Assembly: GCF_008373765.1 (NCBI RefSeq)
Contig: NZ_VUJW01000012.1
Location: forward strand, 61,505 to 125,504
DNA: 64,000 bases
Source of the DNA: Nocardioides antri
Lineage (GTDB): Bacteria > Actinomycetota > Actinomycetes > Propionibacteriales > Nocardioidaceae
Direction of reading: 5' to 3'
Shown: piece after piece, positions 1-8,569 of the stretch
Layout: each line of letters starts with the position of its first letter
How positions within the stretch are numbered: the first letter of the stretch is position 1
Program-made: the position numbers and the translations under genes
Notes under the pieces: generated by a model
What the model was told of the DNA's origin: nothing
Databases searched by the model: none
What the model saw: only the letters and a program-made list of their open reading frames with translations

Positions 1-275
1 CCGGCTTCGTGCGCACTCCGCTCGCGTCCTCGATCAGCGGCAGCGACACGGCCGCCAACAAGATCGCGGCGCGGCTGATCGAGAAGTCGCCCTACACCGC
101 CGCGCAGATCGCGACTGCCGTGATGGCCGGCATGGACAAGAGGCAGATGGTGATCGTGCCCGACCGGACGGCGCGGATCGCCGTCCTCACCAAGCGGACG
201 ATGCGCCCGCTCTACGACCGCCAGCAGCGCGGATTCGCTGCCCGGATCTTCGCCATGACAGAGGAGAAAGCATGA
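1..275 (+). CDS. SDR family oxidoreductase, C-terminal end only
   Basis: The window opens inside this gene. The frame starts at base 3 (G-F-V-R-T-P) and runs 90 codons to a TGA at 273-275. GFVRTP followed by helices and a basic tail is what normally follows the PG region of short-chain dehydrogenases, so the missing part should hold the NAD(P)-binding TGxxxGxG loop and the YxxxK catalytic pair. The stop overlaps the ATG of the next SDR gene (ATGA), so the two are translationally coupled. The substrate cannot be told from this fragment. Confidence 0.7.
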   Translation, partial: GFVRTPLASSISGSDTAANKIAARLIEKSPYTAAQIATAVMAGMDKRQMVIVPDRTARIAVLTKRTMRPLYDRQQRGFAARIFAMTEEKA

Positions 276-1027
276 GCAAGGGAACGATCCTGATCACCGG
301 CGCCAGCTCGGGCCTGGGCGAGGAGATGTCGCGGCAGTTCGCGGCCCTCGGCTACGACCTCGCGCTGTGCGCGCGGCGCACCGAGCGGCTCGAGGCGCTC
401 CGGTCGGAGATCGCGGCGGCACACCCCGACCGCACGGTCGCGGTCAAGGCGCTCGACGTCAACGACGACGACGCGGTGTTCGCGGTGTTCAAGGAGTTCG
501 CCTCCGAGTTCGGCACCCTCGACCGAGTGATCATCAACGCCGGCCTGGGCAAGGGCGCGCCCCTCGGCACCGGCCGCTACGACGCCAACAAGGCCACCGC
601 GATGACCAACTTCGTCGCCGCGCTCGCCCAGACCGAGGCGGCGATGGAGATCTTCCGCGCCCAGCGCAGCGGCCACCTGGTGATGATCTCGTCGGTCTCC
701 GCCATGCGCGGCATGCGCAAGACGATCACGACGTACGCCGCCACCAAGGCCGGCGTCGCCGCGCTCGCCGAAGGCCTGATCAACGAGAACGTCAAGGCCA
801 AGGGCATCGACGTCTCGATCATCTACCCCGGCTACATCCGGTCCGAGATGAACGAGAAGGTCGCGCAGCGGACGAAGTTCATGGTCGACACCGAGACCGG
901 CGTGAAGGCGATGGTCGACGCGATCGAGAAGCGGAAGGAGAAGGCGCTCGTGCCGTCGTGGCCGTGGGTGCCGCTCGGCTTCGCCCTGAGGAACCTGCCC
1001 ATGCCCGTCGTGCGGAGGCTCATGTGA
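272..1027 (+). CDS. Short-chain dehydrogenase/reductase
   Basis: This 251-residue protein is a full-length classical SDR, an NAD(P)-dependent oxidoreductase of the cytoplasm. Visible motifs are TGASSGLG near residue 10 (cofactor loop), NAG near residue 90, the catalytic Ser in ISSVSA and YAATK near residue 155. PGYIRSEM follows the catalytic helix. The hydrophobic C-terminus (PWPWVPLGFALRNLPMP) suggests membrane association and a lipid-like substrate, which is inference. The gene overlaps its upstream SDR neighbour and, by 4 nt, the downstream phosphotransferase, so all belong to one operon. Confidence 0.9.
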   Translation: MSKGTILITGASSGLGEEMSRQFAALGYDLALCARRTERLEALRSEIAAAHPDRTVAVKALDVNDDDAVFAVFKEFASEFGTLDRVIINAGLGKGAPLGTGRYDANKATAMTNFVAALAQTEAAMEIFRAQRSGHLVMISSVSAMRGMRKTITTYAATKAGVAALAEGLINENVKAKGIDVSIIYPGYIRSEMNEKVAQRTKFMVDTETGVKAMVDAIEKRKEKALVPSWPWVPLGFALRNLPMPVVRRLM

Positions 1028-2109
1028 CAGGGGCCGACGTAGCCGGGTCGCAGGCCGTCCGCGACGAGGACGCGTTCGACGTCGACGCCGTCGAGGCGTG
1101 GCTGCAGGACCATCTCGACGGGGCCCCTGGCCGGATCGCCGAGGTCCGCCAGTTCAGTGGTGGCGCCTCGAACCTGACCTACCTGCTGCGGGTCGCGCAG
1201 GACGACGGCGGGACCCGGGACCTGATCCTGCGGCGACCGCCCGCCGGCACGAAGGCCAAGGGCGCGCACGACATGGGCCGCGAGCACCGGATCCAGGCGG
1301 CCCTCGCGCCGGTCTTCCCGTACGTCGCGACGATGGTCGGCTACTGCGACGACCCGTCGGTGATCGGGTCGGAGTTCTACGTCATGGACCGCGTCCCCGG
1401 GCACATCCCGCGGCGCGACCTCGGCGTGGACCTGCCGACCGAGCGGGTGCGCGAGCTGTGCACCAACGTCCTCGACCTGCTCGTCGATCTGCACTCCGTC
1501 GACCCGACCGCGGCCGGCCTCGAGTCGCTCGGCAAGGGCGAAGGCTACGTCGCACGCCAGGTGGGCGGCTGGTCGGCACGGTTCCGGAAGTCGAAGACCT
1601 GGAACGTCCCCTCCTGGGAGCGGACGATGCAGTGGTTGGACGAGCACCAGCCCGCCGACCGTCGTACCTGCCTGATCCACAACGACTTCCGGTTCGACAA
1701 CGTCGTCCTCGACGCCGACGACCCGACGAAGCCGATCGCGCTCCTCGACTGGGAGATGGCCACCCTCGGCGACCCGCTGATGGACCTCGGTGCCGTCATG
1801 TCCTACTGGGTGCAGGCCGACGACGACCGGATGTACCAGATGTTCCGGATGCAGCCGACGGACCTGCCGGGGATGCTCACCCGCAAGGAGGCCGTCGACT
1901 ACTACTGCGCCCGCACCGGCATCGAGCTCACCGACGAGCAGTGGGCGTTCTACGAGGTCTTCGGGCTGTTCCGGCTGGCGGTGATCCTGCAGCAGATCTA
2001 CTACCGCTACCACCACAAGCAGACGACGAACCCGCGGTTCCGGAAGTTCTGGATCGCCTCCTGGGTGCTGCACCGCCGGGCGCGCGCGATCATCCGCCGG
2101 GTGGGCTGA
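1024..2109 (+). CDS. Phosphotransferase family protein (APH fold)
   Basis: This 361-residue protein has the aminoglycoside-phosphotransferase-like kinase fold, of the type often found next to acyl-CoA dehydrogenases (ACAD10/11 N-terminal-like). Visible features are the nucleotide-loop segment FSGGASNLTY, the catalytic loop HNDFRFDN near residue 222 and the metal-binding LDWEMATLGDP near residue 243. The GTG start at 1024 is chosen because it overlaps the SDR stop (ATGTGA) and gives the family length. Relatives probably phosphorylate small hydroxylated lipids or CoA-linked substrates; that role is inferred from family and neighbours, not shown. Confidence 0.85.
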   Translation: MTGADVAGSQAVRDEDAFDVDAVEAWLQDHLDGAPGRIAEVRQFSGGASNLTYLLRVAQDDGGTRDLILRRPPAGTKAKGAHDMGREHRIQAALAPVFPYVATMVGYCDDPSVIGSEFYVMDRVPGHIPRRDLGVDLPTERVRELCTNVLDLLVDLHSVDPTAAGLESLGKGEGYVARQVGGWSARFRKSKTWNVPSWERTMQWLDEHQPADRRTCLIHNDFRFDNVVLDADDPTKPIALLDWEMATLGDPLMDLGAVMSYWVQADDDRMYQMFRMQPTDLPGMLTRKEAVDYYCARTGIELTDEQWAFYEVFGLFRLAVILQQIYYRYHHKQTTNPRFRKFWIASWVLHRRARAIIRRVG

Positions 2110-2813
2110 TGAGGCTGATCTACCTGGTGCGGCACGGCCAGGCGTCCTTCGGCAAGCGCGACTACGACGCGCTGTCCGAGCTCGGCCACGAGCAGTCACG
2201 GCTGCTTGGTCGCGCGTTCGCGGTCCGCGAGGTCGTGCCCGACGTGGTGATCCGCGGCGAGCTGCGGCGGCACCGCGAGACCGCCGAGGGCATCGTCGCC
2301 GGGCTGGCCGACGTCGGCGTCGACAAGCCGATGCCGGTCGAGGTCGACGCCGGGTGGGACGAGTTCGACTTCCAGCACGTGGTCGAGGTGCACAAGCCGC
2401 TCTACCGGTCGCGCGCGGTCATGCTCGCCGACCTCGCCCGCAGCCGGGCGCCGCGGGAGAAGTTCCAGGCGATCTTCGAGGAGGCCACCGCGCGCTGGAC
2501 CGGCGGCGAGGCGGACCACGACTACCGCGAGTCCTTCCCCGCCTTCGCCGGCCGGATCGAGGCGGCGCTGCTGGCGGCAGCGGCGCACCTGCCGGAGAAG
2601 GGCACCGCGGTCGTCGTCACGTCCGGCGGCCCGATCGGTCTCGCGGTGTCCCACCTGCTCGCGGGCGACGCGTCGCTGTGGACCCAGCTCAACAAGGTCG
2701 CGGTCAATACCGCCGTCACGAAGGTGATCCACGGCCGCAGCGGGCTGACCCTGGCGTCGTACAACGACCACAGCCATGTCGAGCACGACCGCCGCCTGCT
2801 GACCTATCGCTGA
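2109..2813 (+). CDS. Histidine phosphatase family protein
   Basis: This 234-residue protein belongs to the phosphoglycerate-mutase-like (histidine phosphatase) superfamily. The RHG motif is at residues 8-10 (LVRHGQAS), giving the phospho-accepting His, and a second conserved region lies at VVVTSGGPIG. That spot usually carries the second catalytic His (often SHG), and here it reads TSGGP, so the distal His is not obvious. The start overlaps the kinase stop (TGATG). Pairing with an APH-type kinase suggests opposing phosphorylation steps on one metabolite, which is inference. Confidence 0.85.
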   Translation: MRLIYLVRHGQASFGKRDYDALSELGHEQSRLLGRAFAVREVVPDVVIRGELRRHRETAEGIVAGLADVGVDKPMPVEVDAGWDEFDFQHVVEVHKPLYRSRAVMLADLARSRAPREKFQAIFEEATARWTGGEADHDYRESFPAFAGRIEAALLAAAAHLPEKGTAVVVTSGGPIGLAVSHLLAGDASLWTQLNKVAVNTAVTKVIHGRSGLTLASYNDHSHVEHDRRLLTYR

Positions 2814-2855
2814 CGCCTCGCGCGGGTGAGCGGTGCCGCGGAGCACCACCGCCTC

Positions 2856-2884
2856 TTGTCTTTTGTCGACTTATTCACTAGATT
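2856..2884 (+). promoter_or_regulatory. Sigma-70-type promoter for the 2909 gene
   Basis: TTGTCT at 2856-2861 and TAGATT at 2879-2884 are separated by exactly 17 bp and lie just upstream of an AGGAGG ribosome-binding site. The stretch is visibly more A+T-rich than its surroundings. Confidence 0.6.
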
Positions 2885-2908
2885 TAAGTGACGAAATAGG
2901 AGGCAACG

Positions 2909-3097
2909 ATGAGCGTCATCGACCACGATCGGCTCGGCCGCTGGTACGACCGGATCCCTCCCCGTGGCGCCTGGCGGGCCGCCGGTGGCCTGATCGCCTT
3001 CGGCCTGCTCGCGCAGCGCAGCCTGGCGGGCGCGATCGCCGTGCTGGTCGCGTTCGCGGTGGCCGAGGTCGTCTTCGACGCTGCCGACCTCGACTGA
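2909..3097 (+). CDS. Small membrane protein
   Basis: This 62-residue protein starts at an ATG preceded by a strong AGGAGG site and its own promoter. The N-terminal half is polar (RWYDRIPP). The second half forms one or two hydrophobic segments (GLIAFGLLAQRSLAGAIAVLVAFAVAEVVF) that should sit in the membrane. It ends 9 bp before the prfB stop codon on the other strand. I do not recognise a family and assign no function. Confidence 0.65.
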   Translation: MSVIDHDRLGRWYDRIPPRGAWRAAGGLIAFGLLAQRSLAGAIAVLVAFAVAEVVFDAADLD

Positions 3098-3106
3098 TCC
3101 GGTCGG

Positions 3107-4225
3107 TCAGTTGTCGTCGGCCTTCTCGGCTCCTCGGCGCCAGCGGATGCCGGCCTCGAGGAAGTCGTCGAGGTCGCCGTCGAACACCGCCTGCGGGTTG
3201 CCGCTCTCGTAGCCGGTCCGCAGGTCCTTGACGATCTGGTAGGGGTTCAGCACGTAGTTGCGCATCTGGTCGCCCCAGCTCGCGGCGACGTCACCCTTGA
3301 GGTCCTTCTTGAGGGCCGCCTCCTCCGCCTTCTTGACCGCGAGGAGCTTGGCCTTGAGGACGACCATGGCGGAGGCCTTGTTCTGCAGCTGCGACTTCTC
3401 GTTCTGGCAGCTGACGACGATGCCGGTCGGGATGTGGGTCAGCCGCACCGCGGAGTCGGTGGTGTTGACCGACTGGCCGCCGGGGCCGCCGGAGCGGAAG
3501 ACGTCGACCCGGATCTCGTTCTCGTCGACCTCGATCTCGTCGGTCTGCTCGAGCACCGGCACCACCTCGACCGCAGCGAAGCTGGTCTGCCGGCGGCCCT
3601 GGTTGTCGAACGGGCTGATCCGCACGAGGCGGTGGGTGCCGGCCTCGACGGAGAGGGTGCCGTAGGCGTACGGCGCGTGGATCGCGAACTCGGCCGACTT
3701 GATGCCTGCCTCTTCTGCGTAGGAGACGTCGAAGACCTCGACGGGGTACTTGTTGCGCTCGGCCCAGCGGGTGTACATCCGCATCAGCATCTCGGCGAAG
3801 TCGGCTGCGTCGACGCCGCCGGCGCCCGACCGGATGGTGACGATGGCCTCGCGCTCGTCGTACTCCCCGGAGAGAAGGGTGCGGATCTCGAGTGCCTCGA
3901 CGGCCTTCTTGATCTTGCCGAGCTCCTTCTCGGACTCGGCGAGCGACTCCGCGTCGCCCTCCTCGTTGGCCATCTCGACCATCAGCTCGAGGTCGGCGAT
4001 GCGGCCGCGGAGCTCCTCGAACCGGTCGACCTCACCCTGCAGCAAGGACAGCCGGCCGGTCACGCGCGTCGCGTTGGCCTGGTCGTCCCAGAGGTCGGGA
4101 GCGGCGACCTGGACGCCGAGGTCCTCGATCTCACGCTTCATCGCAGGCAGGTCGAGCACCTGCTCGATGGTGTGCATCGTCGCGGTGAGCTGTTTGATCT
4201 CGCTGTCGTACTCGGGGCCTGCCAC
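3107..4225 (-). CDS. prfB: Peptide chain release factor 2
   Basis: RF2 recognises UGA/UAA at the ribosomal A site and triggers peptide release. The 372-residue protein shows the coiled N-terminal domain, the stop-codon-reading SPF tripeptide (RISPFDNQG, near residue 200) and the peptidyl-transferase GGQ loop (GGPGGQSVN, near residue 246). The open frame extends further upstream, but GTG at 4225 is preferred. It gives the usual start for the family (EYDSEIKQL helix) and lies 8 nt behind a TAACCT -10 box with no Shine-Dalgarno sequence, which fits a leaderless mRNA. There is no in-frame UGA, so the autoregulatory frameshift found in many bacterial prfB genes is absent. Confidence 0.93.
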   Translation of the reverse strand: MAGPEYDSEIKQLTATMHTIEQVLDLPAMKREIEDLGVQVAAPDLWDDQANATRVTGRLSLLQGEVDRFEELRGRIADLELMVEMANEEGDAESLAESEKELGKIKKAVEALEIRTLLSGEYDEREAIVTIRSGAGGVDAADFAEMLMRMYTRWAERNKYPVEVFDVSYAEEAGIKSAEFAIHAPYAYGTLSVEAGTHRLVRISPFDNQGRRQTSFAAVEVVPVLEQTDEIEVDENEIRVDVFRSGGPGGQSVNTTDSAVRLTHIPTGIVVSCQNEKSQLQNKASAMVVLKAKLLAVKKAEEAALKKDLKGDVAASWGDQMRNYVLNPYQIVKDLRTGYESGNPQAVFDGDLDDFLEAGIRWRRGAEKADDN

Positions 4226-4233
4226 AAGGTCCA

Positions 4234-4239
4234 AGGTTA
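4234..4239 (-). promoter_or_regulatory. -10 box for leaderless prfB
   Basis: TAACCT on the minus strand ends 8 nt before the GTG at 4225. This spacing puts the transcription start at or next to the start codon. Confidence 0.45.
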
Positions 4240-4305
4240 CGGGCCGGGCGTGGGTCGCGGCCATTCGCGGCGGCTGCACCGCCCGCCCCCGGGTACCGAT
4301 GCGGC

Positions 4306-5295
4306 ATGACGGCACAGCCAGCACCCCGCGACATCCCCGGGGGCACCGCGAAGAGCCCGGACGACATCCCGCCCCGCGGCTGGTGGCAGATCACGCGCCG
4401 CGCCGTGCGCGAGGCGTCCGACGACCAGGTGCCGCTGCTCGCCGCCGGCGTGGCGTTCTACTCGTTCCTCGCGATCTTCCCCACGATGATCGCCGCAGTC
4501 CTGCTCTACGGCCTGGTCCGCGACCCGGCCGAGGTCCGGGCCCAGGCCGCGGAGCTCACCCGCACGCTCCCCGCCGACGCGGCGCGCCTGCTGACCGACC
4601 AGCTGGAGGCGGTGGCCGCGACCTCGTCGGGGTCCCTCGGTCTCGGCCTCCTGGTCAGCCTGGTCCTGGCGCTGTGGGGAGCCTCCGGCGGCGTCGGCAA
4701 CCTGATGACCGCGATCAACCTCGCGTACGACGAGGAGGAGACCCGTGGCTTCGTGAAGCGCAAGGCGCTCGCGCTTGGCCTGACCCTCGGCGCCATCCTC
4801 TTCGCCGTGGTCGCGCTCGGGCTGGTCGCCGTCGCGCCGGCCGTGCTCGACAACGTGATCGGGTCCGGCCCGCTCCGCTGGCTCCTCGAGGCGGCGCGCT
4901 GGCTGGGCCTGCTGGTCGCCATGGCAGCGGCCCTGGCGATCCTCTACCGGCTCGCCCCCGACCGTGACGACGCGCGCTTCCGGTGGGTGTCGGTCGGGGC
5001 GGTCGTGGCGACCGTGGTCTGGTTGGTCGCCAGCCTCGGCTTCTCCCTGTACGTCGACAACTTCGGCTCCTACAACGAGACGTACGGCGCCCTCGCCGGC
5101 GTGGTGGTCCTCCTGCTGTGGCTCTGGCTGACGATGTACGTCGTCCTGCTGGGCGCCGAGATCAACGCCGAGGCCGAGCAGCAGACCGTTCGCGACACCA
5201 CCGTCGGCCCGCCGGAGCCGCTGGGCGACCGGGGAGCGGTGAAGGCCGACTCGCTCCCCTGGCAGCAGACTCCGCCTCCGCGGAACGCCGGCTGA
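4306..5295 (+). CDS. YihY/BrkB family membrane protein
   Basis: This 329-residue polytopic inner-membrane protein belongs to the YihY/BrkB family (once mis-annotated as RNase BN). The signature region [23 protein letters not shown] near residues 38-60 is characteristic. Six hydrophobic segments follow, with a conserved [21 protein letters not shown] block near residue 252. The acidic/proline C-terminal tail is cytoplasmic and variable. It is transcribed divergently from prfB, and the two open frames overlap only if the longer, unlikely prfB start is used. The substrate or function of the family is unsettled. Confidence 0.88.
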   Translation: MTAQPAPRDIPGGTAKSPDDIPPRGWWQITRRAVREASDDQVPLLAAGVAFYSFLAIFPTMIAAVLLYGLVRDPAEVRAQAAELTRTLPADAARLLTDQLEAVAATSSGSLGLGLLVSLVLALWGASGGVGNLMTAINLAYDEEETRGFVKRKALALGLTLGAILFAVVALGLVAVAPAVLDNVIGSGPLRWLLEAARWLGLLVAMAAALAILYRLAPDRDDARFRWVSVGAVVATVVWLVASLGFSLYVDNFGSYNETYGALAGVVVLLLWLWLTMYVVLLGAEINAEAEQQTVRDTTVGPPEPLGDRGAVKADSLPWQQTPPPRNAG

Positions 5296-5371
5296 CCACC
5301 ACGGACCCGCCGCGAGGAGTTGTGGCCGGGTGAGCAATCCGGCCGCGCCGATCTGCGTCGTCTAGTCATTC

Positions 5372-5391
5372 CGGGGGGCCTTATCACCCCG
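5372..5391 (+). terminator. Weak hairpin after the BrkB gene
   Basis: CGGGG at 5372-5376 pairs with CCCCG at 5387-5391. There is no T run, so termination is only possible. The rest of 5296-5471 is non-coding leader for the next gene and ends in GAGGTG, a good ribosome-binding site. Confidence 0.3.
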
Positions 5392-5471
5392 TCGGATGAA
5401 ATCTTCGGATTTGGGTTTGTCGGAGCGCCTGTGCAAGGCATCCTGGGGGACCTGACTACCGAGGTGAACCG

Positions 5472-6725
5472 ATGACTCCCCGACACCGCCAGCAGCCGGC
5501 GCGTAACGGCGGCGCCGTGCGCCGTGCGGTTCTGACGTCGGTGCTGTCCGCGCTCGGCCTCGCCTCGGTCACCGTCACCGCCGCCGCGATCACGCTGACC
5601 AACGCCGAGCCGCAGCCGACGCCCGCGGCCGGGCCGACAGCGGAGACGTCCACGGCGGCCGACTCATCCGCCGCGCTCGCCGCGCCGGTCGAGGTCGAGG
5701 ACGCACCTCTGGGCATTCCGGAGATCGCGCTCGTCGCCGCGGACGGCTCGAGGCTCGCAGACATCCCGATGCCGGCACTCGCCGCCTACCAGCGGGCAGA
5801 GGCCGTCCTGGCCCAGGCGGACAAGCGGTGCCAGCTCGACTGGACCCTCCTCGCGGCCGTCGGCCACGTCGTCACCGGGCACGGGACCACCGGCGGCAGC
5901 GAGCTGAACGACCGCGGGGTGATGAACCCGCGGCATGCCGGCGACCCGCTGAAGAGCGACGACGGCAAGAGGCTGCCCGACAGTGACGCCGGCCGCGTCG
6001 ACGGCGACGAGCGCTTCGACCGCCCCGTCGGCCCGATGCAGCTCTCCCCCGCGACCTGGGCGGTCGTCGGGGTCGACAGCGACGGCGACGGCCGCCGCAA
6101 CGCCCACGACGTGGACGACGCCGCGCTCGCGGTGGCCGTCCTCCTCTGCTCGGGCGACGGCAATCTGGCGCACCGCGCCGGGCGGGTCGACGGCGTGAGC
6201 CGGGTCAACGACGACCCCACCTTCATCGCGACGGTGCTGGCCGTGGACCGCTCCTACCGGACCCAGCTCGTCGACAGCCTCGACGCCGACCCGGTCGTCG
6301 TCGCGCCCTCCCAGCCGCCGACCGACCTGCCGACGGACCTGCCGACCGCCGTCCCGACCGACGCCCGCGCCAGCATGCCGTCCGACGCGCCGACGCTCCC
6401 CGAGCCCGAGGACCCGTCGTCGCAACCGACCGACCCGGTCACCTGGACGGCGATGCCGACCCACTCGGTGTCCCCCACCCCGACCACCCCTACCACACCG
6501 CCTCCGTCGGACACACCCTCCTCGGACACGCCCACTGACGACCCGTGCACGACCGAGTCCACCGACCTGGCGACCCCGACGGAGACCCCCACCGACGCGA
6601 CCACCGGCCCGACCGAGGTGCCGACCGTGCCGACCGAGTCCGCCTCCGCGACGGAGGAGCCGACCGACGACCCGACGGACCTGCCGGAGTGCCCGACAGA
6701 CCCCGCGGCCGACGAGGTCGACTGA
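5472..6725 (+). CDS. Secreted lytic-transglycosylase-like protein lacking the catalytic Glu
   Basis: This 417-residue exported protein has a signal segment at about residues 16-42 (AVLTSVLSALGLASVTVTAAA). A domain of the MltB/SLT-like lytic transglycosylase type follows at about residues 95-265: IPMPALAAYQRAEAVL, DWTLLAAVGHV, RPVGPMQLSPATWAVVGVDSD and an AVAVLLCSGDGNL block. In active actinobacterial members the helix after LLAA normally reads GRVESxHG, with Glu as general acid. Here it reads GHVVTGHG, so the Glu is replaced by Val. The C-terminal 140 residues are a low-complexity Pro/Thr/Asp/Ser tail typical of wall-spanning linkers. It may be a non-catalytic peptidoglycan binder. Confidence 0.8.
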   Translation: MTPRHRQQPARNGGAVRRAVLTSVLSALGLASVTVTAAAITLTNAEPQPTPAAGPTAETSTAADSSAALAAPVEVEDAPLGIPEIALVAADGSRLADIPMPALAAYQRAEAVLAQADKRCQLDWTLLAAVGHVVTGHGTTGGSELNDRGVMNPRHAGDPLKSDDGKRLPDSDAGRVDGDERFDRPVGPMQLSPATWAVVGVDSDGDGRRNAHDVDDAALAVAVLLCSGDGNLAHRAGRVDGVSRVNDDPTFIATVLAVDRSYRTQLVDSLDADPVVVAPSQPPTDLPTDLPTAVPTDARASMPSDAPTLPEPEDPSSQPTDPVTWTAMPTHSVSPTPTTPTTPPPSDTPSSDTPTDDPCTTESTDLATPTETPTDATTGPTEVPTVPTESASATEEPTDDPTDLPECPTDPAADEVD

Positions 6726-6728
6726 CGA

Positions 6729-7571
6729 TCAGCCCGGCCGGGAGTCGTTGCCGACGTCGAAGCTCTCGTGGTAGCGCTGCTTGGCCTCCCGCAACGCCTC
6801 CGGGCCGATCCGGCCGACGGCTTCGCCGAGCTTGACCAGCGGCTCGTGGTCGGGTCCCCAGCCGACCTGCGACCCGGTGAGCAACCAGGGGTAGCGACCC
6901 TCGGCCTCCCCTAGGTCCTGGTACTTGCAGATGCGGCGTGCGACCCAGTCCTCGAGCGACCCGGACCACCAGTCCTCGGGAATGATGGTCGTCACCACCA
7001 GGCCGGGGAGGTCGATCCCCGCCTCGTCGTCACGGCTGCCGCCCCGCTCGCTGTCGTGCGCAGGTCCCTCGGAGTAGCGGACGAAGAGCTCGTCGTGCTC
7101 CTGCACGAGGGCGGTGACGGCGGCGAGGTCGTCGAGCAGCGGCAGGTCGTCGTCGTACGAAGCCTCGCGGCGCGCCGCCTCCGGCTCCGCCAGGCTTGCC
7201 TCCCTGCCCGCCACGCCGCCGTGCGGCGCTCCCTCCTCGATCTCCTCCTGGCGGTCGAGCGACTCCTGCTCGACGCCGATGACGCGGTCGCTCGCACCGG
7301 AGGTCGCTGCGACGAGCTCGTCGAGCTTCACGAGCATCGCGCTCGCCTCCCGCCCCTCGGCGTGGCGGATGAGGAAGACCATGACGAAGGCGGACACCCC
7401 CGTGCCGGCGTGGAGCAGCGCGAACCAGAGGTTGTTGTAGCGCCACAACCCGCCGACCACGATCCAGACGAGGACCAGCACCACCGCACCCACGAGGGCG
7501 GCCGGCGAGCCGGCCGCCGCGACCGCGCCCTGCATCCCGGCGGAGAACTTGACGCGCCACCTCTTGGTCAT
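6729..7571 (-). CDS. Low-affinity iron permease-like domain fused to DUF6098-like domain
   Basis: This 280-residue protein appears to be a two-part fusion. Residues 20-90 match the low-affinity iron permease family, with two membrane helices and the hallmark stretch VMVFLIRHAEGREASAMLVKLDELV. A charged linker follows. The C-terminal about 140 residues (LFVRYSEGPAHD, GIDLPGLVVTTIIPEDWW, EDWVARRICKYQDLGE, WGPDHEPLV) look like the actinobacterial DUF6098 domain, whose function is unknown. The real source of iron specificity in the permease family is weakly established, so I do not claim transport. It converges on the transglycosylase-like gene with a 3-bp gap. Confidence 0.72.
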   Translation of the reverse strand: MTKRWRVKFSAGMQGAVAAAGSPAALVGAVVLVLVWIVVGGLWRYNNLWFALLHAGTGVSAFVMVFLIRHAEGREASAMLVKLDELVAATSGASDRVIGVEQESLDRQEEIEEGAPHGGVAGREASLAEPEAARREASYDDDLPLLDDLAAVTALVQEHDELFVRYSEGPAHDSERGGSRDDEAGIDLPGLVVTTIIPEDWWSGSLEDWVARRICKYQDLGEAEGRYPWLLTGSQVGWGPDHEPLVKLGEAVGRIGPEALREAKQRYHESFDVGNDSRPG

Positions 7572-7634
7572 GCGGCGGCGGTACCCGGGCGCGCTTCCGT
7601 CACCCCTGCCTCGGACGCTGCACCGCCGGCGCGG

Positions 7635-7955
7635 TCAGGCCGTTTCGCTGGACTCCAGGAGAGGACGCATGAAGGAGCGGTCGTAGCGCAGCACGCAGCC
7701 GCTGGTGTCCCGGATCTGGTCGGCAGCGACGAAATCCGGGTCGACACCGAAACGCGACCGGTACTCCTCGTAGTCCGCCAAGGACGGGAAGGAGAAGAGC
7801 GCCAGGGCCCGATCACTCGCTCCCTCCCCGGGCAGGAAGTAGCCGTGGTGCTGACCGCCGTGCCGGTTGACGAGGCTGATCCACGTCCGGGCGAACTCCT
7901 CGAACGCCTCCATCTTGGCGGGGTCAACGGTGTACTCGACGACGCAGGTGATCAC
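7635..7955 (-). CDS. NIPSNAP family protein
   Basis: This 106-residue protein is a single ferredoxin-like (dimeric alpha/beta barrel) domain. It begins MITCVVEYTVDPAKMEAFEE and contains GGQHHGYFLPGEG and SFPSLADYEEYRSRFG, which together are typical of bacterial NIPSNAP proteins. These proteins have no clear catalytic role. It is divergent from the Rrf2 regulator at 8041 and may share its control region. Confidence 0.85.
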   Translation of the reverse strand: MITCVVEYTVDPAKMEAFEEFARTWISLVNRHGGQHHGYFLPGEGASDRALALFSFPSLADYEEYRSRFGVDPDFVAADQIRDTSGCVLRYDRSFMRPLLESSETA

Positions 7956-8004
7956 AGAGGCAAGGTACTCGCGGGCGCTGACACCTCAGCAGCGTGCGGA
8001 AGTG

Positions 8005-8040
8005 TTGCGTTCAAAGATCTGGACGTCTAATATCCAGATT
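8005..8040 (+). promoter_or_regulatory. Leaderless promoter with overlapping Rrf2-type operator
   Basis: A -35 box TTGCGT (8005-8010) is followed after 17 bp by a -10 box TAATAT (8028-8033), and the GTG start codon lies 7 nt further on. A perfect inverted repeat, ATCTGGA (8017-8023) / TCCAGAT (8033-8039), straddles the -10 box, as expected for autorepression by the encoded regulator. A TCTGGA half-site recurs at 8564 before the cupin gene. Confidence 0.7.
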
Positions 8041-8529
8041 GTGAAGCTGAACGAGGGTGTCGAGTGGGCGCTGCACACGTGCCTCAACCTCGGCTGGATC
8101 GAGGAGTCGGGGGAGGCGGCTCCGACCGCACGTCTCGCCGCCTTCTACGACCTCCCGCCGGCCTATCTCAACAAGCAGCTCCAGGCTCTGGTCCGCGCCG
8201 GCATCCTCTCGTCCACGCCGGGGCCCCGCGGCGGCTTCCGGCTGGCACGGCAGCTCGAGGACATCACGGTCCTCGACGTCGTGGTCGCCATCGAGGGGAG
8301 AGCACCCGCCTTCGCCTGCAACCAGATCCTCCACCAGGGCCCGGGCGCGGACCCGCGGACCGACTACCGCGAGGCCTGCGTGATCGCCCAGACCATGTCC
8401 CGCGCCGAGCTGGCGTGGCGCCAGGTCCTGGCCTCGGAGACGCTGGCCGACATCCGTGGCCGCGTCCTCGAGGTCTCCCCCCGCGCGCCGGATGCCACGC
8501 GGGAGTGGTTCCGGAACGTGCGTCGCTGA
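8041..8529 (+). CDS. Rrf2 family transcriptional regulator
   Basis: This 162-residue protein has the Rrf2 winged-helix fold. The N-terminal helix is KLNEGVEWALHTCLNLGW, the recognition region is LAAFYDLPPAYLNKQLQALV, and the wing is GPRGGFRLAR. Two central cysteines (AFACNQILHQ and REACVIAQ) lie where Rrf2 proteins such as NsrR or IscR bind iron-sulfur clusters. Only two of the usual three are present, so cluster binding is uncertain. The GTG start is fixed by the leaderless promoter that ends 7 nt upstream. It probably represses itself and the downstream cupin gene. Confidence 0.87.
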   Translation: MKLNEGVEWALHTCLNLGWIEESGEAAPTARLAAFYDLPPAYLNKQLQALVRAGILSSTPGPRGGFRLARQLEDITVLDVVVAIEGRAPAFACNQILHQGPGADPRTDYREACVIAQTMSRAELAWRQVLASETLADIRGRVLEVSPRAPDATREWFRNVRR

Positions 8530-8563
8530 ACGAGCGCAAGCGTCCGCGGCGGCATCCCGCGAT

Positions 8564-8569
8564 TCTGGA
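8564..8569 (+). promoter_or_regulatory. Possible Rrf2 half-site before the cupin gene
   Basis: TCTGGA at 8564-8569 repeats the arm of the autoregulatory operator at 8017-8039. It is followed by an A+T-rich stretch (TAAAGACTAGTAACG) that could include a -10 box. The second arm is not conserved. Confidence 0.35.

Noticed and set aside
4226-4324. Longer N-terminal form of RF2 starting at 4324
   Set aside because: The extra residues do not resemble RF2, and they overlap the divergent BrkB start. The GTG at 4225 matches family starts and the -10 box.
4237-5337. Long antisense open frames over the BrkB, Mfd, M4 and AIM24 genes
   Set aside because: They are Arg/Gly/Asp-rich mirror reads of high-GC genes, without starts, motifs or plausible spacing.
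5330-5471. c-di-AMP (ydaO-type) riboswitch before the transglycosylase-like gene
   Set aside because: CTGGGGGACC...GAGGTGAA resembles the riboswitch 3' end and the target gene type fits. But the match ends at the start codon, doubles as the ribosome-binding site, and the other conserved helices are not evident. A covariance search would decide.
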